Shown here piece by piece: positions 7,143-12,076 of a stretch of DNA of 12,076 bases (its first letter is position 1; every line of letters starts with the position of its first letter). The stretch comes from DAISJD01 sp036821645 (GTDB lineage: Bacteria > Pseudomonadota > Alphaproteobacteria > ATCC43930 > CGMCC-115725): the NCBI GenBank assembly GCA_036821645.1, contig DAISJD010000095.1, forward strand, positions 1 to 12,076, in the 5' to 3' direction. A program made the translations under genes and the position numbers. Under the pieces are notes generated by a model that worked only from the letters and a program-made list of their open reading frames with translations, was not told where the DNA came from and did no database searches.

Positions 7143-7184
7143 AGCGCCGCCGATTGCGTCTCTTATTGACGATAGATGAAACAG

Positions 7185-7220
7185 CCCGCCCTGATCACAC
7201 CGATCGGGGCGGGTTTTCTT
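7185..7220 (+). terminator. Intrinsic terminator of petABC
   Basis: A 12-bp stem pairs 7185-7196 (CCCGCCCTGATC) with 7202-7213 (GATCGGGGCGGG), with one G-T pair and a five-base loop (7197-7201). TTTTCTT follows (7214-7220). It is a textbook rho-independent terminator and separates the bc1 operon from the methylthioadenosine genes. Confidence 0.88.
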
Positions 7221-7254
7221 GTGTTTCGACACGATAACGCTTGTCCCATCGCCG

Positions 7255-7283
7255 CCGTCACCTCAAAATCAGGCCGGTATGAT
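7255..7283 (+). promoter_or_regulatory. Tentative promoter of the mtnP-mtnA-ald2-VOC operon
   Basis: TATGAT (7278-7283) matches five of six -10 bases. CCGTCA (7255-7260), 17 bases upstream, matches three of six -35 bases. Transcription would start near 7290, giving a leader of only about 24 bases, too short for a SAM or SAH riboswitch. The weak -35 might indicate an activator or another sigma factor. The preceding terminator makes a promoter in this gap necessary. Confidence 0.35.
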
Positions 7284-7313
7284 GGATATTCATGAAAGAG
7301 AGCGAGTAAGACG

Positions 7314-8204
7314 ATGACGCGGCCACGGATCGGTATTCTTGGGGGCAGTGGGCTTTATCAGATCGACGGGCTGGAGGCGATCGAATGGCGCACCGTGGAA
7401 TCCCCATTCGGCACCCCTTCGGATCAAGTGTGCTTCGGGCGCTTGGATGGGGTCGATGTCGCATTCCTGCCCCGCCACGGCAGAGGCCATCGCCTATCGC
7501 CGAGCGAGATTAACTATCGCGCGAATATCGATGCCTTAAAGCGCAGCGGCGTCACCGACATTCTATCACTCTCGGCGGTCGGGGGACTGCAAGAAGCCTT
7601 TGCTCCCGGCAGTTTCGTCGTGATCGATCAATTTATCGATCGGACCTTTGCCCGGACGAAGAGTTTCTTCGGCACCGGCTGCGTCGCCCATGTCTCGCTG
7701 GCCCGACCGGTGTGCAGCCGTCTTGGCGATGCCTTGATGGTGGCGGGCCATGAGGCCGGTATCCCCCTCCACCGCGGCGGCACGTATCTTGCGATGGAAG
7801 GGCCGCAATTCTCGACCTTTGCCGAAAGCGAGCTTTATCGCACCTGGGGCTGCGCCGTGATCGGTATGACCAATATGCCCGAGGCGAAATTGGCCCGTGA
7901 GGCGGAAATTTGTTATGCCACGGTCGCCATGGTCACGGATTATGATTGTTGGCATCCGGGGCATGACGATGTCACGGTCGATATGATCATCGGGGTCCTG
8001 ACCGCCAATGCCGAAAAGGCGAAATCCTTGGTAAAGGCGGTGGTGCCCCATCTCGGTCATCACGAAGGACCGTGTCATGCCGGTTGCCAGACGGCACTGG
8101 AATATGCCCTGATCACGGCCCCCGAGGCACGCGATCCCGTGGTTCTGGCCAAACTCGATGCGGTTGCGGGGCGTGTTTTGCGGCCCGCTGGCGCGCGGGA
8201 ATAG
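7314..8204 (+). CDS. mtnP: S-methyl-5'-thioadenosine phosphorylase
   Basis: This purine phosphorylase splits 5'-methylthioadenosine, the by-product of polyamine, homoserine-lactone and other SAM-dependent reactions, into adenine and 5-methylthioribose-1-phosphate. The 296-residue product matches the family. It has G-G-S-G-L-Y (10-15) and R-H-G-R-G-H (54-59) at the phosphate site, M-E-G-P-Q-F-S-T (161-168) and G-M-T-N-M-P-E-A (184-191). T-D-Y-D-C-W-H (208-214) carries the aspartates that recognise the adenine 6-amino group, separating MTA phosphorylases from guanosine/inosine-type enzymes. The ATG at 7314 gives the conserved N-terminus P-R-I-G-I-L-G-G-S-G; a purine-rich GAGAGCGAG precedes it. 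The enzyme is cytoplasmic. It is the first gene of a four-gene operon, with mtnA starting 10 bases after its stop. Phosphorolysis and the neighbouring isomerase form consecutive pathway steps. Confidence 0.95.
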   Translation: MTRPRIGILGGSGLYQIDGLEAIEWRTVESPFGTPSDQVCFGRLDGVDVAFLPRHGRGHRLSPSEINYRANIDALKRSGVTDILSLSAVGGLQEAFAPGSFVVIDQFIDRTFARTKSFFGTGCVAHVSLARPVCSRLGDALMVAGHEAGIPLHRGGTYLAMEGPQFSTFAESELYRTWGCAVIGMTNMPEAKLAREAEICYATVAMVTDYDCWHPGHDDVTVDMIIGVLTANAEKAKSLVKAVVPHLGHHEGPCHAGCQTALEYALITAPEARDPVVLAKLDAVAGRVLRPAGARE

Positions 8205-8214
8205 GGGATCGGCG

Positions 8215-9321
8215 ATGCGGGTAAACGGCACCCCGATGCGGACGATTTGGCCCAGCGCGTCGCGCACGGTCATGATCATCGACCAGACCCAATTGCCGCA
8301 TCGGCTGGCACTCGTCGAACTGAAGACCCTGGCCGATGCCGCCCACGCGATCAAGGCGATGTTGGTGCGGGGTGCCCCGCTGATCGGGGTCACGGCGGCC
8401 TATGGAGTGGCCTTGGCCCTTGACCAGGGGGCCGATGACGGCGCACTTGTCGAGGCCTGTGCGGTTCTGGGGGCAACGCGTCCGACGGCGGTCAATCTGC
8501 ATTGGGCGTTGAGCCGGGTCGAACGGGTCTTGCGTCCTGTTGCCGTTGGCGCGCGGGCCGATGCGGCCTGGGCCCTTGCGGCTGAACTTGCCGATGAAGA
8601 CGTTGCCTTGAACACGGCTATCGGGCGTCACGGCGTCGGCCTCATCCGGTCGCTTTGGGAAGGTAAGGGCCGCAACCCCGATCAGCCGGTCAATATCCTG
8701 ACCCATTGCAATGCCGGATGGCTTGCCACGGTCGATGTCGGCACGGCGACGGCCCCGATTTATGCGGCCTTCGATGCTGGCATCCCCGTCCATGTTTGGG
8801 TCGATGAAACCCGCCCCCGCAATCAAGGGGCGGGTCTTACGGCCCGCGAATTGAACTGGCACGGGGTGCCCCATACGGTGATCGTCGATAATGCCGGCGG
8901 TCATTTGATGCAACATGGTCTGGTCGATCTCTGTATCGTCGGGACCGACCGGACGACGGCGACCGGGGATGTCGCGAATAAGATCGGAACCTATCTGAAA
9001 GCCCTGGCCGCCTTCGACAATCACGTGCCTTTCTATGTCGCTCTGCCGTCGCCTACGATCGATTGGACGATCCGCGATGGGGTGCGTGAGATCCCGATCG
9101 AACAGCGGGCCGCACGGGAAGTCACCCATATTGCCGGAATCGACGCCGCAGGCACCCTGGTGGAGGTCGCGGTCACACCGGCGGGCAGTCCGGCGCGCAA
9201 CGATGCGTTCGATGTGACGCCCGCCCGTTTGGTGACGGCTCTCATCACCGAACGGGGGATTTGTCCTGCAACCGAGGCCGGTCTTGCCACCTTGTTCCCG
9301 GAACGGGTCGACCGCCGATGA
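8215..9321 (+). CDS. mtnA: S-methyl-5-thioribose-1-phosphate isomerase
   Basis: The enzyme converts 5-methylthioribose-1-phosphate (aldose) to 5-methylthioribulose-1-phosphate (ketose), the step after MtnP. The 368-residue product belongs to the eIF2B-alpha/beta/delta-like sugar phosphate isomerase family and shows its marks. R-G-A-P-L-I-G-V-T-A-A-Y-G is at 52-64. Catalytic Cys165 sits in T-H-C-N-A-G and catalytic Asp245 in G-T-D-R-T, with D-V-A-N-K-I-G-T (252-259) beyond it. The C-terminal A-F-D-V-T-P (331-336) is also typical. The frame is open from 8158 inside mtnP, but the ATG at 8215 was chosen: AGGGG (8203-8207) is correctly spaced and M-R-V-N-G-T-P-M-R-T-I fits the family start. The stop overlaps the start of the aldolase gene (ATGA). 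The genes mtnB/C/D/E of the oxygen-dependent salvage pathway do not follow. Confidence 0.95.
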   Translation: MRVNGTPMRTIWPSASRTVMIIDQTQLPHRLALVELKTLADAAHAIKAMLVRGAPLIGVTAAYGVALALDQGADDGALVEACAVLGATRPTAVNLHWALSRVERVLRPVAVGARADAAWALAAELADEDVALNTAIGRHGVGLIRSLWEGKGRNPDQPVNILTHCNAGWLATVDVGTATAPIYAAFDAGIPVHVWVDETRPRNQGAGLTARELNWHGVPHTVIVDNAGGHLMQHGLVDLCIVGTDRTTATGDVANKIGTYLKALAAFDNHVPFYVALPSPTIDWTIRDGVREIPIEQRAAREVTHIAGIDAAGTLVEVAVTPAGSPARNDAFDVTPARLVTALITERGICPATEAGLATLFPERVDRR

Positions 9322-10004
9322 GCATGCCGACACCCCCCGACGATAGTATCGATCTGCGTGCCGCCCTGATTGCCGGGGCAAAACGCCTCGTGACGAGCGG
9401 TCTTACCCGCAACACGTCGGGCAATCTCAGCCATCGCGTGGCCGACGGGTTCTTGATCACGCCGACGGGGATGGCCTACGATAGCTTGGCGCCCGAGGAT
9501 ATCGTGAAACTCGATTGGCACGGACATCCGACCGGTCGGCGGCTGCCATCGTCGGAATGGCGGGTGCATCGGGATATCTTGCAGGATCGTCCCGAGATTG
9601 GTGTGGTGCTCCATGCTCATCCACCCTTTGCCACGGCACTTGCCTGCCACCGTCATGCGATTCCGCCCTTTCATTATATGGTGGCGAAGGCGGGGGGGCG
9701 TGATATTCGCTGTGCCGATTATGCGACCTACGGTACGGAAGAATTGTCTCAGCATGTCTTGCTAGCCCTGGCTGGACGGCGGGCCTGTCTCATGGCCCAT
9801 CATGGCATCGTGGCGTTGGGTGCCGATCTCGATGCCGCCTTCACCCTCGGGATCGAGGTGGAAACGCTTGCAGAAATCTATTGGCGCGCCCGGCAATTGG
9901 GCGAGCCGCCTTTGTTGAGCGAGGCCGAAATGGCGATCGTGATCGCGCAGTTTCGCACATACGGCTATCAACCATCCTTGGTACCGGGAAAGACGGACTC
10001 ATGA
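9318..10004 (+). CDS. ald2: Class II aldolase, FucA-like, probable methylthioribulose-1-phosphate aldolase (Ald2)
   Basis: A 228-residue zinc-dependent class II aldolase of the aldolase/adducin family, very similar in motifs to L-fuculose-phosphate aldolase. It has P-S-S-E-W-R-x-H with catalytic Glu80. The zinc ligands are His99 and His101 in H-A-H-P-P and His162 in A-H-H-G. F-H-Y-M-V-A-K-A-G-G (118-127) and Y-A-T-Y-G-T-E-E-L-S (135-144) are also FucA-like. MtnB dehydratases share the fold, but these segments look closer to FucA. In R. rubrum a FucA-like enzyme, Ald2, beside mtnA and mtnP cleaves methylthioribulose-1-phosphate to dihydroxyacetone phosphate and methylthioacetaldehyde. The same gene order here makes that the likely reaction (inference). 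The start is the ATG at 9318, overlapping the mtnA stop by four bases; a second Met lies two codons later. The stop overlaps the VOC gene's start by four bases. Confidence 0.88.
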   Translation: MSMPTPPDDSIDLRAALIAGAKRLVTSGLTRNTSGNLSHRVADGFLITPTGMAYDSLAPEDIVKLDWHGHPTGRRLPSSEWRVHRDILQDRPEIGVVLHAHPPFATALACHRHAIPPFHYMVAKAGGRDIRCADYATYGTEELSQHVLLALAGRRACLMAHHGIVALGADLDAAFTLGIEVETLAEIYWRARQLGEPPLLSEAEMAIVIAQFRTYGYQPSLVPGKTDS

Positions 10005-10855
10005 TCCATGATCTTGTTGGTATCGATCATGTTCTGATCGGTGTCGATCAGTTGGAGACGGCGCGCCAGACCTGGGAACGGCTGGGCTTCGTCACGACGG
10101 CGCGCGGGCGGCATATCGGCTGGGGGACGGCCAATTATTGTATCATGTTCCCCGACGATTATCTGGAATTGATCGGCATCGTCGATCCCGCGCAAGGGGT
10201 CAACGGGCTCGATCGTTTTTTGTCGGGTGGCGACGGCCCGATGGGTCTTGCCTGGGCCAGCCTCGATGTCGAGGCGACTGCGGCATCGCTGAAGGCGGCG
10301 GGGCTTGGCGATTATCCGATCAAGGATCTGGCACGTCAGGTGGAACTACCCGATCGCACGGCGCTCGCCCGCTTTAAACTCCTCCACCCGGATGCAACCC
10401 TTACTCCCGGTCTATCGGCTTTCGCCTGTCAACACGTGACCCCGGCTTTGCTGCGCCCGCCCGTCTGGTTGCTGCACCCTAACCAGGCCGTCGGGCTCCA
10501 TGCGGTCACGATGTTGGTGGCCGACGCACCGCGTCTGGCCGATGCTTATGGGGCCTTGTTCGGGTCGGGGGCGGTCAACCGGACGGATGATGTTCTGACC
10601 GTTCATATCGGCCGTCAGACCCTTGTGTTGGCGAATGAAGATGATTTGTCTGTCTTGCATCCCGATCTTGACCCGGATCGGCTGCGCTCTGCCCCGGCAC
10701 TGGTGGTCGTAACCCTGAAAACGGCCTCGCTTGCGGCAACGGCCGAGCATTTGACCCGCTGGCAGGTGCCGTTCGAACAATATGGCGACCTCTCTCTTAC
10801 CATTGCACCGGAAGACGCAACGGGTGTCGCCCTTGAGTTCGTGCCGATTTCATAG
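10001..10855 (+). CDS. VOC superfamily (glyoxalase-like domain) protein, function unknown
   Basis: The 284-residue product resembles the glyoxalase-like (PF13468-type) branch of the vicinal oxygen chelate superfamily, with two halves of about 140 residues. The first half has G-I-D-H-V-L-I-G-V (7-15), R-x-x-G-W-G-T-A-N-Y (37-46) and Y-L-E-L-I-G (54-59). His10 and Glu57 are plausible metal ligands. The second half starts around G-L-H-A-V-T-M-L-V (165-173), with His167 aligned to His10, and ends A-L-E-F-V-P (277-282), with Glu279 aligned to Glu57. There is no signal peptide. VOC enzymes include isomerases, epimerases, lyases and dioxygenases, so the reaction cannot be named. The ATG overlaps the aldolase stop by four bases (ATGA), so the two proteins are probably made together. 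A role after MTA cleavage, such as handling methylthioacetaldehyde or a sugar phosphate, is conjecture. Confidence 0.85.
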   Translation: MIHDLVGIDHVLIGVDQLETARQTWERLGFVTTARGRHIGWGTANYCIMFPDDYLELIGIVDPAQGVNGLDRFLSGGDGPMGLAWASLDVEATAASLKAAGLGDYPIKDLARQVELPDRTALARFKLLHPDATLTPGLSAFACQHVTPALLRPPVWLLHPNQAVGLHAVTMLVADAPRLADAYGALFGSGAVNRTDDVLTVHIGRQTLVLANEDDLSVLHPDLDPDRLRSAPALVVVTLKTASLAATAEHLTRWQVPFEQYGDLSLTIAPEDATGVALEFVPIS

Positions 10856-10890
10856 CCGCGTTTCGGCAGGTGCTTGCGAAATCCATTTTT

Positions 10891-10927
10891 AAAAAACCCT
10901 GACGGGATCAATCGTCAGGGTTTTTTT
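10891..10927. terminator. Bidirectional intrinsic terminator between the mtn operon and ychF
   Basis: CCCTGACG (10897-10904) pairs with CGTCAGGG (10913-10920) around an eight-base loop. Six A residues precede the stem and seven T residues follow it. The structure is therefore a rho-independent terminator in both directions, serving the plus-strand VOC gene and the minus-strand ychF, which converge here. Confidence 0.92.
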
Positions 10928-10960
10928 AAGGGCCGAGATTCGGATGATTCGGCGGTCGGA

Positions 10961-12061
10961 TCAGACATTGAATCGGAAATGGAAGATATCGCCGTCGCGC
11001 ACGAGATAGTCGCTGCCTTCAAGGCGCATCTTGCCCGCATCCTTGGCCCCTTGCTCGCTGCCGCAGGCGACGAAATCGTCATAGGCGATGGTTTCGGCCC
11101 GGATGAAGCCCTTCTCGAAATCGGTATGAATGACCCCTGCCGCTTGGGGTGCCTTCGCCTGTTTTTCAACGGTCCAGGCGCGTGCTTCTTTGGGGCCGAT
11201 GGTGAAGAACGTGATAAGCCCCAATAAGTCGTAACCGGCGCGGATGACCCGGGCGAGGCCAGTTTCGGCAAGGCCCAATGTTTCCAGAAACTCTTGCTTT
11301 TCCGCATCGTCGCTGAGTTGTGAGACCTCCGCTTCGATGGCGGCGGAAATCACCACGGCGCGGTTGCCCTGGGATTCGGCGAAGGTGGCCACGGCGGCGG
11401 AAAATTGATTGCCGGTTGCGGCGGCCGATTCTTCGACATTGCAAACGTAAACGACGGGCTTTGAGGTGATGAGATTGAGCCCGTGCAGAATCTTTTGTTG
11501 ATCGGCATCGAGCGTGACGGTACGGGCGGAACGCCCCGCGCGCAGCGCGGCGAGGACCGGCTCCATCACGTCGAGTTGGCTTTTGGCCTCTTTATCGTTG
11601 CCGCGCGCCTTTTTCTGCGTTGCGATGATCCGGCGTTCCAAGCTTTCGAGGTCGGCCAACAGCAATTCCGTTTCGACGGTTTCCGCATCGCGCACCGGGT
11701 CGACCGAGCCTTCGACATGGGTGATGTTGCCGTCTTCAAAACAGCGCAGGACATGGACGATCGCGTCCACCTCGCGAATATGGGCCAGAAACTGATTGCC
11801 GAGCCCTTCGCCCTTGGAGGCACCGCGCACCAACCCGGCGATATCCACGAACCCCAATTGGGTCGGAATGATCTTCTGAGATTTGGCAAGCTGGGCGAGC
11901 CGATCGAGGCGCGGGTCCGGCACCGAGACGCGCCCGACATTGGGTTCGATCGTACAGAACGGGTAATTTGCGGCTTCTGCCGCCGCCGTTGCCGTCAAGG
12001 CATTGAACAGGGTGGATTTGCCGACATTAGGCAAGCCGACGATACCGCAATTGAACCCCAT
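10961..12061 (-). CDS. ychF: Redox-regulated ATPase YchF (Obg-related P-loop NTPase)
   Basis: YchF (OLA1 in eukaryotes) is a ribosome-associated P-loop protein of the Obg/TRAFAC class that prefers ATP and modulates stress responses; its exact role is still debated. The 366-residue product has the normal length. It has Walker A G-L-P-N-V-G-K-S-T (9-17), the switch segment Y-P-F-C-T-I-E-P-N (33-41) and D-I-A-G-L (73-77). N-V-E-E (208-211) replaces the G-protein N-K-x-D, the change associated with ATP preference. A coiled-coil-like insertion lies at about 130-175 and a C-terminal TGS domain at about 280-364, with F-E-K-G-F-I-R-A-E (315-323). The ATG at 12061 is preceded by AAGGAAAG (12072-12065), an excellent ribosome binding site. 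The gene is convergent with the mtn operon; its promoter lies outside the window. Confidence 0.97.
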   Translation of the reverse strand: MGFNCGIVGLPNVGKSTLFNALTATAAAEAANYPFCTIEPNVGRVSVPDPRLDRLAQLAKSQKIIPTQLGFVDIAGLVRGASKGEGLGNQFLAHIREVDAIVHVLRCFEDGNITHVEGSVDPVRDAETVETELLLADLESLERRIIATQKKARGNDKEAKSQLDVMEPVLAALRAGRSARTVTLDADQQKILHGLNLITSKPVVYVCNVEESAAATGNQFSAAVATFAESQGNRAVVISAAIEAEVSQLSDDAEKQEFLETLGLAETGLARVIRAGYDLLGLITFFTIGPKEARAWTVEKQAKAPQAAGVIHTDFEKGFIRAETIAYDDFVACGSEQGAKDAGKMRLEGSDYLVRDGDIFHFRFNV

Positions 12062-12064
12062 GAT

Positions 12065-12072
12065 CTTTCCTT
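12065..12072 (-). promoter_or_regulatory. Ribosome binding site of ychF
   Basis: AAGGAAAG on the minus strand has its AAGGA core six bases before the ATG at 12061. It is a strong Shine-Dalgarno match and confirms that the complete 5' end of ychF lies in the window. Confidence 0.75.
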
Positions 12073-12076
12073 ATTG

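Noticed and set aside
7221..7313. A possible SAM or SAH riboswitch before the mtn operon.
   Set aside because: Only 93 bases separate the terminator from mtnP, and the best -10 box leaves a leader of about 24 bases. No conserved riboswitch core was seen.
8113..9381. A 422-codon open frame on the minus strand opposite mtnA.
   Set aside because: It is antisense to clearly recognisable mtnA. The translation is low-complexity and rich in Arg, Gly and Pro, with no domain motif, as expected from the high-GC codon pattern of the real gene.
1..12076. Search for CRISPR arrays, tRNA or rRNA genes, transposases, phage or defence genes.
   Set aside because: No regularly spaced repeats, no tRNA-like T-loop with cloverleaf arms and no transposase or defence motifs were seen. 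The window reads as core chromosome.

Overview
The window is about 60% GC by eye and gene-dense, and looks like ordinary chromosome of an alphaproteobacterium, most likely of the Rhodospirillales. Three things point there: a three-gene petA-petB-petC (fbcFBC) cytochrome bc1 operon with separate cytochrome b and c1 genes; a DUF484 gene beside a small transaldolase, divergent from priA; and an mtnP-mtnA-aldolase cluster in the order I recall from Rhodospirillum rubrum. I saw no mobile elements, CRISPR arrays, tRNAs or rRNAs.

Layout. (1) 1-1472, minus strand: a small transaldolase, then a DUF484/GAF-like protein, then the first 15 codons of a further gene (by context probably xerC), tightly packed as one operon. 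(2) 1473-1889: a 417-bp divergent intergenic region with a 17-bp inverted repeat flanked by short direct repeats. (3) 1890-4091, plus strand: primosomal helicase PriA. (4) 4092-4507: a 416-bp non-coding gap holding a perfect 16-bp palindrome, a second inverted repeat and probably the pet promoter. (5) 4508-7142: petA (Rieske), petB (cytochrome b), petC (cytochrome c1), the complete catalytic core of the bc1 complex, closed by a strong terminator. (6) 7314-10855: mtnP, mtnA, a FucA-like class II aldolase (Ald2-like) and a VOC/glyoxalase-like protein, mostly with overlapping stop and start codons. (7) 10891-10927: a bidirectional terminator. (8) 10961-12061, minus strand: the conserved ATPase YchF.

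How the genes work together. The bc1 genes carry electrons from quinol to cytochrome c in respiration or photosynthesis. The mtn cluster matches the oxygen-independent 'DHAP shunt' described in R. rubrum. There, methylthioadenosine, a by-product of S-adenosylmethionine use, is phosphorolysed to methylthioribose-1-phosphate (MtnP), isomerised to methylthioribulose-1-phosphate (MtnA) and cleaved to dihydroxyacetone phosphate plus methylthioacetaldehyde (Ald2). No gene of the oxygen-dependent methionine salvage branch (mtnB/C/D/E) is in the window. The least explained part is the VOC protein translationally coupled to the aldolase. It is the best candidate here for something undescribed, but its role is open.

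The rest of the window is well-known housekeeping. I found no convincing evidence for a wholly novel multi-gene system.
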